Shown here: piece after piece, positions 53,377 through 64,000 of the stretch
Position numbering within the stretch: the stretch's first letter is position 1
Layout: each line of letters opens with the position of its first letter
From: Enterovibrio sp. JCM 19048
Lineage (GTDB): Bacteria; Pseudomonadota; Gammaproteobacteria; Enterobacterales; Vibrionaceae
DNA length: 64,000 bases
NCBI GenBank assembly: GCA_001310415.1
Contig: BAXE01000016.1
Coordinates: 1-64,000, forward strand
Direction: 5' to 3'
The notes under the pieces: model-generated
The model's database searches: none
Told to the model about the DNA's origin: nothing
What the model saw: only the letters and a program-made list of their open reading frames with translations
Position numbers and translations under genes: made by a program

Positions 53377-54939
53377 TCAACCAACACGTCGGAACTGAGC
53401 GACCAAGCGTTTTTGTTCATCCAGTGAATCGTAAAGCTTTTTGGCTTCCTCCACCGACTCACGGGAGATTGACATGGTTTGCTGTGACAATTCAGCGACA
53501 GACTGGATGTTACCGTTCATCTCATTGGAAACCGCCGCTTGCTGTTGAACAGCTGCGGCCACCTGATGGTTTCTGTCGTTAATGTTAGAAACCAGCTCTT
53601 GTGAACGTCTCAACACTTCACCGGCTTGCTCTGCACTGGTCACACACTCTTCAGACAGTGAAGTACCACGAGACATGGCGTCTACCGCCTGCTGTGTACC
53701 GTTCTGGATTTGCGAAATCACATCTTGAATCTCAGAGGTTGATTCCTGAGTACGTTGCGCAAGAGCACGTACTTCGTCAGCAACCACCGCAAAACCGCGA
53801 CCCTGCTCACCGGCACGGGCTGCCTCAATCGCGGCATTCAATGCCAGCAGGTTGGTCTGTTCTGCTATGCCCTGGATAACATCAGATACCGCGCCGATAC
53901 GTTTGCCGTGCTCTTCAAGTTTAGAAATCACATTGGATGCAGAGCTAAGCTGCTTCGCCAGATTCTGGATAGCATCAACAGTCTTACCGACGGTCTCCAT
54001 ACCGGCAAGGGTTGCTTCCTGGGCTTCCATTGCGGCATCTGAAGCACTTTGCGTGTTACCGGACATATCATTGGCAGTGGCAGACATTTCATTGATGGCC
54101 GCAGCAATCTGGTCTGTTTCCGCATTTTGCCTGTCGAGATTTTCAGAGGTGCGCTGACCGTTCTCTCTTGCTTTATTGGCTGCACCAAGTACCTGGTCAC
54201 TCCCATCCAGGATTCGCCCGACGACAGCATTCAGCTCGGCACTGCGCATTTTAAGCGCCAGTTCAATTTCAGAAACGTCATCAATTGCACCGTTGTATAT
54301 GTATTCCATCAGCGGGTTGTCATATGCGTCTCTCGCCATGGAGGTGACTTTTTCAAGACGGCGGGTAAGCGCGTAAACAGCGCCTACAGACAACACAAAC
54401 TGGGCAGCGACAGCTGCATAAAAACCGGCAAAGAAACCCGCTGCGCCTGCAGCGATACCGATAGGAACAAACCACATTGCTGCGCGTTGCCACAGACGGG
54501 TTCGCGGCATTTTCAGTGCAGAAGGCGTTTTTCCCGCCAACAGTTGCGGATAAATTTTGTCAGCACGCTCCACGGCATTGCGATCTGGAATGGTGCGAAC
54601 CGACTGATATTCAGCAATCTGGCCATTGATTTTGATAGGAGAAGCGAATGCATTAACCCAGTAGAATCCGCCGTCTTTGGTTCGATTTTTAACAATCCCC
54701 ATCCAGGATCTTCCGGACTTAATATAATCCCAAAGATTTTGGAACGCTGCTGGCGGCATGCTTGGGTGACGGACAATGTTGTGTGGTTGCCCGATAATTT
54801 CTTCCTGGGTATATCCCGCAACCTCACAAAAGTCTTTGCTTGCATACTTCACAATACCGCGCGTGTCAGTTGTAGATAGAAGGTTATAGTCCGCGGGAAA
54901 CTTTACCTCTTTATCAGTCACAGGATTATTAACTCGCAT
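53377..54939 (-). CDS. aer: Aer-like PAS-domain energy-taxis receptor
   Basis: Chemoreceptor of 520 residues. The N-terminal cytoplasmic PAS domain ([60 protein letters not shown]) is of the FAD-binding Aer type. A hydrophobic hairpin (about 155-195), a HAMP-like region and the signalling domain with [20 protein letters not shown] follow. There is no periplasmic sensor, so it senses redox or energy state from inside. The frame is intact. No other chemotaxis gene is adjacent. Confidence 0.9.
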   Translation of the reverse strand: MRVNNPVTDKEVKFPADYNLLSTTDTRGIVKYASKDFCEVAGYTQEEIIGQPHNIVRHPSMPPAAFQNLWDYIKSGRSWMGIVKNRTKDGGFYWVNAFASPIKINGQIAEYQSVRTIPDRNAVERADKIYPQLLAGKTPSALKMPRTRLWQRAAMWFVPIGIAAGAAGFFAGFYAAVAAQFVLSVGAVYALTRRLEKVTSMARDAYDNPLMEYIYNGAIDDVSEIELALKMRSAELNAVVGRILDGSDQVLGAANKARENGQRTSENLDRQNAETDQIAAAINEMSATANDMSGNTQSASDAAMEAQEATLAGMETVGKTVDAIQNLAKQLSSASNVISKLEEHGKRIGAVSDVIQGIAEQTNLLALNAAIEAARAGEQGRGFAVVADEVRALAQRTQESTSEIQDVISQIQNGTQQAVDAMSRGTSLSEECVTSAEQAGEVLRRSQELVSNINDRNHQVAAAVQQQAAVSNEMNGNIQSVAELSQQTMSISRESVEEAKKLYDSLDEQKRLVAQFRRVG

Positions 54940-55223
54940 ACCACATTTTCCTTTCTTAGAGTTAAGACTTACTTCTCACTAATAGTAGTCCAGATTTTTA
55001 AAACAAAATGAGAGAGTTGCCTTTCGGAAAAATCACCACTTTTCTAATTCTATTTCTTTTTATTTTTCAATATGAATTAGCCACTGCTAATAAATGTATC
55101 AGCAAAGAAGTGTTGGATATTTGAAGAAAAATATCAAAGTAACGAAGCTAAAAATGTCTATATATCCACAATTTTTTGACGGCTATATCCTTGAGGTTTC
55201 TTAAGCATTGTAATGCCCAGACG
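54940..55223 (-). other. upstream region of the Aer-like gene
   Basis: About 280 AT-rich bases with no gene. The receptor's ribosome site (AGGAAA before the ATG) and presumably its promoter are here. I see no clear sigma-28 or sigma-54 motif. Confidence 0.5.
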
Positions 55224-55252
55224 AAAAAAAACCGGCCTAATCAGGCCGGTTT
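55224..55252. terminator. terminator of serS
   Basis: AACCGGCC-TAATCA-GGCCGGTT with an A-run on one side and TTTC on the other, 25 bases past the serS stop. Confidence 0.92.
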
Positions 55253-55277
55253 CAAATTTTGACTTCGGGACTTTTTA

Positions 55278-56565
<1,288 letters not shown>

Positions 56566-56720
56566 GTTAATCCTGTGAATCGTTAAACAGTGCCTTAAAA
56601 GAAGTTGACGCTGCCACGCACTATTATGGCAACGTCAATAAGATTGGTGTCCCTTCCGGAGAGGCTTAATTTCTCACCGTGGTCAGTGGGTAAAACAATA
56701 CCCAAACTGGGTTTTATTTC

Positions 56721-58055
56721 CTAGCGTTTTCGAGGGCTATTTGCATTCAATTGCTCAAGAAACGCCAGCTTTTCCGCAATTTTGATTTCCATTCCACGAT
56801 TAACCGGGTGATAGTATCGCGTGCCTTTCATTTCCTGAGGGAAATAGCTCTCCCCGGCAGCATAGGCATTCGGCTCATCGTGGGCATATCGATAACCCTC
56901 GCCGTATCCCATCTCTTTCATTAAGGTGGTAGGTGCATTGCGAAGGTGATTGGGTACTTCGTAGTCCGGATGCATCTTTGCATCAGTCAGCGCCTGCTTC
57001 CAGGCGGTGTAAACCGCATTACTTTTCGCTGCGCACGCCATGTAAACCGCCGCCTGCGCGATAGCGCGCTCCCCTTCTGCCGGTCCTACTCGGGTAAAGC
57101 AATCCCAGGCATTGATGGCAATTTCCATCGCCCTTGGGTCTGCGTTTCCGATATCTTCCGAAGCAATCGCCAACAGACGGCGGGCAACATAGAGCGGGTC
57201 ACCGCCGGCAGTGATGATGCGGGCATACCAGTAGAGCGCGGCGTCCGGATCAGAGCCACGAACAGATTTGTGAAAGGCCGAAATCAAGTCGTACCAAAGA
57301 TCGCCTTTGTTATCGAACCGCGCAACCTTTTCACCCGCTACTTCAGCCAGTAACTCAACCGTGATGGTTTTCTTGCCGCTGGCGTCCGGCTCTGCCATAT
57401 CAGACAAGAGTTCGAGATAGTTCAGCGTCATACGGGCATCACCCGACGTAAACTCTGCCAGTTGCTGCTTCACGCCGTCAGCGAATACCAGAGCGTCATT
57501 GCCTAAGCCGCGCGCTTTATCCGTTAACGCCTGCTCAATAACCTCCAGCACATCATCGGTGTCCAGCGATTTCAGCTTATAAACCCGGGCACGGGAAAGC
57601 AGTGCGTTGTTCAGTTCGAATGACGGGTTTTCCGTGGTTGCACCGATAAAGGTGATGGTACCATCCTCAATATGGGGCAGGAAGGCGTCCTGTTGGCTTT
57701 TGTTAAAGCGGTGTACCTCATCCACAAACAGGATGGTGCGGCGACCTACCAACTGGCTTTCCTTAGCTTTATCGATAGCCAGACGGATATCTTTCACACC
57801 GGAAGTCACCGCCGAGACGCGTTCAATTTCCGCATTGGCATAACCTGCCGCTACTTCCGCCAGCGTAGTTTTACCGGTACCCGCAGGCCCCCATAGGATC
57901 ATGGAGTGCAGTTGGCCGCTTTCAAGGGCACGCCGAAGCGGCTTTCCTTCACCTAGCAGGTGTTTCTGGCCAATGTATTCAGAGAGGTTGGTTGGCCGCA
58001 TACGCGCGGCCAAGGGGCGAAAATCGTCCGCAAAATCCAGACTGAAATTACTCAC
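56721..58055 (-). CDS. rarA: replication-associated recombination protein A
   Basis: AAA+ ATPase related to clamp loaders and RuvB, acting at stalled forks. [20 protein letters not shown], Walker [14 protein letters not shown], Walker [17 protein letters not shown] and sensor [12 protein letters not shown] are present, with the C-terminal tetramerisation domain ([20 protein letters not shown]). Length is 444 residues against 447 in E. coli, frame intact. It lies 14 bases after lolA, in the conserved ftsK-lolA-rarA-serS order. Confidence 0.97.
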   Translation of the reverse strand: MSNFSLDFADDFRPLAARMRPTNLSEYIGQKHLLGEGKPLRRALESGQLHSMILWGPAGTGKTTLAEVAAGYANAEIERVSAVTSGVKDIRLAIDKAKESQLVGRRTILFVDEVHRFNKSQQDAFLPHIEDGTITFIGATTENPSFELNNALLSRARVYKLKSLDTDDVLEVIEQALTDKARGLGNDALVFADGVKQQLAEFTSGDARMTLNYLELLSDMAEPDASGKKTITVELLAEVAGEKVARFDNKGDLWYDLISAFHKSVRGSDPDAALYWYARIITAGGDPLYVARRLLAIASEDIGNADPRAMEIAINAWDCFTRVGPAEGERAIAQAAVYMACAAKSNAVYTAWKQALTDAKMHPDYEVPNHLRNAPTTLMKEMGYGEGYRYAHDEPNAYAAGESYFPQEMKGTRYYHPVNRGMEIKIAEKLAFLEQLNANSPRKR

Positions 58056-58069
58056 TTTAGGATCCCACT

Positions 58070-58666
58070 TTACTGTCGCTGATCATCCAGCTCGACACCT
58101 TCCGGTACAGTAAAGCTGAACAGCGAAGGGTTTGGCGACACATTCTTGACATTGCCGAGTTCAAAACGGCTTTTCTGTCCGTCCTGTTCAACCACCGCGA
58201 ATTCGGTAATTTCGCCGTTTGGCTGCACTTTCACCACGAACTCGCCCAGATTGGACGCTTTTTTCGGTGACAGGGTAAAGGTGTCACCATGTTGCTCAAC
58301 GTTGTAGTTGTCCCAGTCTTTCGGATCGTTGCGGGTCAGCAATACGAACGGCGTTTGCGACGTGGCATCTTCCAGCCACATTGCGGTGACCTGCTCGATA
58401 AACGGGCTGTAATACCATAGGGTTTTGCCATCTGAAATCAGGAAATTCTCATCCGGCGTGACCGTTTCCCAGTTAAACAGGTTCGGGCGCTTCATCGCAA
58501 GCTGGCCTTCGCCTTCGCTGATCACATCCCCTTCCGGGCTTGTCACCGTTTGCTCAAAGCTGGCGGTGAAATTGTTGAGCTTGCCCAAGCGGGTATTCAG
58601 TTCTTGCTGAGGATTTGCAAATACTGCCGGTGCCACCAGCAGCAGGGAAAACAACATCTTTTTCAT
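58070..58666 (-). CDS. lolA: outer-membrane lipoprotein carrier protein
   Basis: Periplasmic chaperone that carries lipoproteins from the LolCDE complex to LolB. The signal peptide is [17 protein letters not shown] with cleavage before NPQQEL, and the mature part has the Lol fold ([40 protein letters not shown]). Length from MKKML is 198 residues; an ATG five codons upstream is less likely because GGAAACAG sits just before MKKM. It lies 11 bases after ftsK. Intact. Confidence 0.95.
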   Translation of the reverse strand: MKKMLFSLLLVAPAVFANPQQELNTRLGKLNNFTASFEQTVTSPEGDVISEGEGQLAMKRPNLFNWETVTPDENFLISDGKTLWYYSPFIEQVTAMWLEDATSQTPFVLLTRNDPKDWDNYNVEQHGDTFTLSPKKASNLGEFVVKVQPNGEITEFAVVEQDGQKSRFELGNVKNVSPNPSLFSFTVPEGVELDDQRQ

Positions 58667-58677
58667 TCTGTTTCCAA

Positions 58678-61450
58678 TCAATCTCTAGGCGGTGGTGGCG
58701 GCGCCAACACCTCACGATTCGAGTTATGTCCCGGAGCGCTGACAATGCCCTGCGCTTCCAGTTGTTCCACAATGCGCGCAGCACGGTTATAGCCAATCTT
58801 AAAGCGGCGCTGTACCCCTGAGACTGAAGCGCGGCGGGATTCAGTCACAAATTCAACCACTTGGTCGAACAGCTGATCCAGCTCGTCATCGTCTCCATTT
58901 TCCGATGCTTCACCCGGCAATAGGCCGTCACTGCCCTGATCGCCACAGGTGATGTCTGAGATATATTGTGGCTTACCACGCGCTTTCCAGTTGCTTACCA
59001 CGCGGTGTACTTCGTCATCGTTAACAAACGCACCATGCACACGCGCAGGATGGTTTGAGCCGTTTGGCATAAACAGCATGTCACCCATACCCAGGAGCGA
59101 TTCTGCGCCGCCCTGGTCAAGAATGGTACGTGAGTCTGTTTTGGTCGAAACCGTAAACGCCATACGGGTTGGGATGTTGGCTTTAATAAGACCGGTAATC
59201 ACATCTACTGACGGACGCTGCGTTGCCAGCACCAAATGGATACCCGCCGCACGTGCTTTCTGCGCCAAACGCGCAATCAGCTCTTCAACTTCTTGCCAAC
59301 CACCATCATCAGGTCAGCAAATTCATCCACGATAACAACGATATACGGCAGTTTTTCCAACATTGGCGCGGTTTCGTCCATGCTGTCGCCCGGCTTCCAC
59401 AATGGATCTGGGATCGGGTGGTCAGCCTCAGCTGCCTCACGGATTTTCTCGTTGTAGCCACCGATATTACGCACGCCGAGCGCTGACATCAGTTTGTAAC
59501 GGCGCTCCATTTCCGCCACGCTCCAGCGAAGGGCATTGGCGGCGTCCTTCATGTCTGTTACCACTTCGGTCAGAAGATGCGGAATACCTTCGTATACCGA
59601 AAGCTCCAACATTTTCGGGTCAATCATGATGAAGCGCACATCTTCCGGGCCAGCTTTGTAAAGCATGGAAACGATCATCACGTTCACACCGACTGACTTA
59701 CCGGAACCTGTGGTACCTGCCACCAGAAGGTGCGGTGCTTTGGCAAGATCGGTCACAATGGCCTCGCCGGCAATGTCTTTACCCAAAACCACGGAAAGTG
59801 GTGACTTGGATGACTGGAAGCGCTCACTTGCGACCACTTCCGACATAAACACGGTTTCACGGCTGCTGTTTGGCAGCTCCAAGCCGATATACGGTTTACC
59901 TGGGATCACGTCCACGACACGCACTGCACTGGTTGAAAGTGAACGGGCGATGTCTTTGGAAAGGCTCATGATCCTGCTGACTTTCACGCCAGGCGCCAGT
60001 TCCAGCTCAAAGCGGGTGATAACAGGCCCAGGAAGATACCTTTGACCGTTACCTTGATTTTGTACTCTTCCAGGCGTGTTTCAATCAGGCGCGCCTGATA
60101 CTGAAGCTCTTCGTCTGTCGCGCGGGTTGCGGTGTTGCGCGGTGGATCCAGCAAATCAATCGTTGGCAATGGTTCAGTCGGCTTCGGCAGGTTCGGCTCG
60201 TCTTTCACCAGGAAAGGATGCAAGGCACCCGCCGCATTTTTCTGCGCTTCACGGATAGTTTCAAGGAATGGATCTTCGTCATCCGGTATAACGGATTGGG
60301 CTTGCGCACGGTCGAGTTCAGACAAACCATCGGTATTACCGATCACGATGTCTTCACGTGGTGGATGATTGTGCTGCGGCTCAACGTCTGGCTCGTCAGT
60401 CCAATCATCACGCGCTTGCGTCTCTTCAACCTCATCATCCCAAGGCAGTCGCTCGTCGGCAACGTCTGCGTTTGGCGCAGGTGTTACAGCCACGGCCGGC
60501 GAATCAAAAGCGACCTCTTCTTCATCCACAGGGATACGGGCAGCCACTGTCGCGTCACTAACAGACGTATCGACAACGTTATCAAGCTGGATTGTCGGCT
60601 CTTTGCGTTCAACAGGTGCAGAAATTGGCGCAGGTGTTGATGCATGGATGATCGGTGCGGCCGGTTTCTCTTCAGCCACTTCTGTCGACTTCACACGCTG
60701 TACTTTATTCAGCAGTGAAACATCTGCCAGCTCCCGCTGCGCTGAAGGCGCTTCGGAGAACAGTGGATCGTCAGCGTCCAGATCAGAAGTATCGACAGTC
60801 GCTCCCACCATTTGCGGTTTATCACCACGAATACGGTTAACCAGCCAAGTCAGTCCATCCAGTGTTTTCTCACCAAGGGTATCAACGATGGTCAGCCATG
60901 AAATGCCTGTAAACAGCGTAAAACCGGCCGCCCAGACAAACATGAACACCAAGGTTGTGCCAAGGATGTTAAACATCGGCAATGCCAGCTCTGTGAGGAC
61001 ATCCCCAACGACACCGCCGGATGAAAAGAACCAGAAGTCATCAAAATTGAGATCGGCCAGACCACAACTTGTCAGCAAAAGAAGTACGACCCCCAAGATT
61101 TTGGTGGCAAGGATGGTGTAGTTCAGTGGCTCAGAGGCAGCACGGCGACGGAAAAAGACCCAGCCACCGAGCAACAGTAAAAATGGGACCGGATATGCCA
61201 ATGTACCCAATGTAAAAAACAAGGTATCAGCGACCCATGCACCGGCATTGCCCGCGGCATTGCGGACAGGACCATCCCAGGCAGTCTGGGACCATGATGG
61301 GTCTGAAGAGTCGTAACTGATTAACGACACAAAAATAAACACAGCAGACAAGAGCGCAAGGATCAGTGCACTCTCTTTTAAACGTTGGATGCCGTTTAAT
61401 CGACGGGAGGTGTCGGTCTGTTTCTGCTCCTGACGCAAGAAGAACTCCAT
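58678..61450 (-). CDS. ftsK: DNA translocase FtsK (two breaks)
   Basis: Septal DNA pump that resolves chromosome dimers and recruits late division proteins. Four membrane helices occupy the first 190 residues. A Pro/Asp-rich linker, shorter than in E. coli, runs to about 430, and the RecA-like motor carries Walker [14 protein letters not shown] and Walker [14 protein letters not shown]. The C-terminal gamma winged helix ([20 protein letters not shown]) is complete. Bases are missing near 60031 (CCC read CC) and 59290 (AAGAAAG read AAGAAG). Corrected length is 924 residues from MEFFLRQ; a GTG two codons earlier is possible. Confidence 0.95.
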
Positions 61451-61628
61451 TATCACCTATCTTTCTAACTTTAAGCCCTGAAATCGTTTCATAACCTGTC
61501 AGCCGTGTTGCTGAATGGTCCGGCTTTATTTTTCATTATGATTGCCTGCGCCCATATGGCGAAAAACGCATCAATTACGGGCAAATACTGGGTTAATACC
61601 CCTACTTTTGCAAAAGTGTACACCAAAC

Positions 61629-61663
61629 AAAAAAACAAACCGAGCAGCAAGCTGCCCGGTTTG
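61629..61663 (-). terminator. terminator of lrp
   Basis: AAACCGaGCAGC-AA-GCTGCcCGGTTT with one mismatch; on the minus strand the stem is followed by a T-rich tract (TTTGTTTTTTTG). It separates lrp from ftsK. Confidence 0.8.
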
Positions 61664-61713
61664 CAGAATATAACACTCGTCAAAGCCCTCTTTGTCCGAG
61701 AGCTGTGAGCATG

Positions 61714-62208
61714 TTAACGCGTTTTGATCACCAGATGGTTTGTCTGCTTCACTTCTTCCATCACCACGTAGGTGCGGGTGTCGTTAACGCCTGGAAGGCG
61801 CAACAGCGTCTCACCCAGAAGCTTACGATATGCAGACATATCTGATACACGTGTTTTCAGCAGGTAGTCGAAATCCCCTGATACAAGATGACATTCCTGG
61901 ATATCTTCGAGTTGTTGAACGGCCTTGTTAAACTGTTCGAACACATCCGGTGCACCGCGGTTCAGAGTAATTTCCACGAATACCAGCAATGAAGCGTCGA
62001 GATATTGCGGATTCAACAGCGCCGTATATCCGGAGATATAGCCCTGTCTTTCCAGTCGACGAACACGCTCTAAACATGGGGTTGGTGACAGTCCAACGCG
62101 CTTGGAGAGCTCAACGTTCGAGACGCGGCCATCCTTTTGCAATTCGTTAAGAATATTTCTGTCAATACGGTCCAATTCCTTGGAGGGTTTCTTTTTGGCG
62201 TCAACCAT
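61714..62208 (-). CDS. lrp: leucine-responsive regulatory protein
   Basis: Global regulator of amino-acid metabolism, 164 residues. MVDAKKKPSKELDRIDRNIL, the helix-turn-helix RVSNVELSKRVGLSPTPCLE and the RAM ligand domain (VSGDFDYLLKTRVSDMSAYR) are nearly identical to E. coli Lrp. It is divergent from ald across 165 AT-rich bases, a likely shared control region. The frame is intact. Confidence 0.97.
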   Translation of the reverse strand: MVDAKKKPSKELDRIDRNILNELQKDGRVSNVELSKRVGLSPTPCLERVRRLERQGYISGYTALLNPQYLDASLLVFVEITLNRGAPDVFEQFNKAVQQLEDIQECHLVSGDFDYLLKTRVSDMSAYRKLLGETLLRLPGVNDTRTYVVMEEVKQTNHLVIKTR

Positions 62209-62373
62209 TTTTTATTCCACCTTTTTACTTCCTTGCAATGTTAAATGCCATTTTTCGTAACATATTTTATATATTTAGCATCAAATCCGGCTTTTTGCGA
62301 ACTATACTAGCCCTAAATACAACAATACAACAGAACAACAGCCAATAACTCTACAAATAAGCGAGGAATCAGG

Positions 62374-63488
62374 ATGATCATTGGTGTACCTAAAGAAATC
62401 AAGAACCACGAATATCGGGTTGGTATGGTTCCTGCCAGCGTCCGCGAGCTAATCTCACACGGCCACTCTGTCTACGTCCAGTCGCAGGCAGGCGCGGGGA
62501 TTGGCTTTAGCGATGATGATTACATCAACGCGGGTGCTTCCATTCTTTCAACAGCAGAAGAGGTCTTCGCGACTGCTGAAATGATTGTCAAAGTTAAAGA
62601 GCCTCAGGCCGTTGAACGAGCCATGCTTCGCGAAGGGCAAATTTTGTTTACCTATTTGCACCTTGCACCAGATTTTCCACAGACACAAGACCTTATCAAG
62701 AGCAAAGCTATCTGTATAGCCTATGAAACCGTAACAGATTCTAGGGGTAGATTGCCACTATTGGCACCTATGTCAGAAGTAGCTGGCCGTATGTCGATCC
62801 AGGCCGGCGCCCAGGCGCTTGAAAAATCCCGCGGCGGCGCAGGAATGCTGTTGGGAGGTGTACCCGGTGTCGAGCCAGCCAAAATTGTGGTGCTCGGTGG
62901 TGGTGTCGTCGGTTCCAATGCTGCGCGAATGGCCGTTGGCATGCGTGCAGACGTGACTGTGCTTGACCGCAACATCGATACCTTGCGTGCTCTGGACGAA
63001 GAATTCCAGGGTCGTGCGAAAGTGCTCTATTCGACGGAAGAAATTCTCGAAAAACACGTACTCGCCGCAGATTTGGTCATCGGAGCTGTGCTTATCCCAG
63101 GCGCTGCAGCACCAAAATTGGTGACTGCAGATCACATTAAACGCATGAAACCAGGTTCCGCCGTCGTCGATGTCGCGATTGATCAGGGTGGCTGTTTTGA
63201 AACGTCCAAAGCGACAACCCACGCAGATCCAACCTATATCGTTGATGATGTGGTTCATTACTGTGTCGCCAACATGCCGGGCGCTGTGCACGCACTTCGA
63301 CTTTTGCACTGAACAACGCCACCCTGCCGTACATTGTGAAGCTGGCAAACCTTGGTTACCGAGAAGCGCTTCTGCAGGATAAAAACCTGCTCAACGGCCT
63401 GAATGTGATGGACGGCAAAGTGACCATCAAAGAAGTCGCAGAAGCCTTCAATCTGGAGTACGTAGACCCGAAAGCACTGCTGGCTTAA
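62374..63488 (+). CDS. ald: alanine dehydrogenase (one frameshift)
   Basis: NAD-dependent enzyme interconverting L-alanine with pyruvate and ammonia. [34 protein letters not shown] and the Rossmann motif [19 protein letters not shown] are diagnostic. The first frame stops at 63312; restoring one G near 63287 (GTGCACGC to GTGGCACGC) continues it through [19 protein letters not shown] to a stop at 63486. Corrected length is 371 residues, the family standard. Divergent lrp is the probable regulator. The break is likely a sequence error. Confidence 0.94.
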
Positions 63489-63515
63489 GTACTTTGTAAT
63501 AGCTAATTACACTAA

Positions 63516-64000
<485 letters not shown>

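Overview
The window is about 64 kb of gamma-proteobacterial chromosome. Gene content and order point to Vibrionaceae: gyrA–ubiG–HAD phosphatase–nrdA–nrdB–yfaE on one side, and serS–rarA–lolA–ftsK–lrp with divergent ald and trxB on the other. Grimontia, Enterovibrio or a Photobacterium relative would fit; this is inferred from protein similarity recalled from memory, not from a search. I saw no rRNA, tRNA, CRISPR array, prophage or insertion sequence.

A data-quality feature dominates. About 26 genes, many essential (gyrA, nrdA, nrdB, metG, serS, ftsK), are each split into two to five reading frames. At nearly every junction I can restore the family-consistent protein by adding one base to a short G, C, A or T run. 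The corrected lengths then match the families (GyrA 874, NrdB 377, SerS 429, Ald 371, MetG 679 residues). I therefore read them as homopolymer under-calls in an unpolished assembly, not as pseudogenes, and annotate each as one gene with the break positions. The stretch from about 12.0 to 20.0 kb shows no break.

Layout. 0–12 kb: xanthine permease xanP, serC, gyrA (all minus), a small ORF cluster, ubiG, a MupP-type HAD phosphatase and nrdA-nrdB-yfaE. 12–17 kb: a GlpR-like repressor and a glycerophosphodiesterase (minus) divergent from a TRAP transporter dctPQM, with palindromic candidate operators between them. 17–21 kb: a gadB-gadC-glsA acid-resistance operon. 21–28 kb: yfaY, tyrP with a TyrR-box-like site, a DUF3943 protein, a methyltransferase–TSUP pair and cysB. 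28–35 kb: an unknown membrane-anchored protein, a chemoreceptor followed by a solute-binding protein with no transporter, and a three-gene operon of DUF3100 protein, small membrane protein and M20 amidohydrolase.

35–41 kb: biodegradative arginine decarboxylase adiA, divergent from a PotE-type antiporter and a small exported protein, then a second CysB-family regulator. 41–53 kb: LMW phosphatase, dienelactone hydrolase, cobO, a YdjM/YbcI-type membrane protein, a CBS protein, AsmA, dcd, udk, mrp, metG and an unknown helical protein. 53–64 kb: an Aer-like receptor, serS, rarA, lolA, ftsK, lrp, ald and the start of trxB.

Together the accessory genes describe a cell equipped for low pH (glutamate, glutamine and arginine decarboxylation or deamidation with antiporters), for uptake of an organic solute probably linked to glycerophosphodiesters, and for chemotaxis through a binding-protein-assisted receptor.
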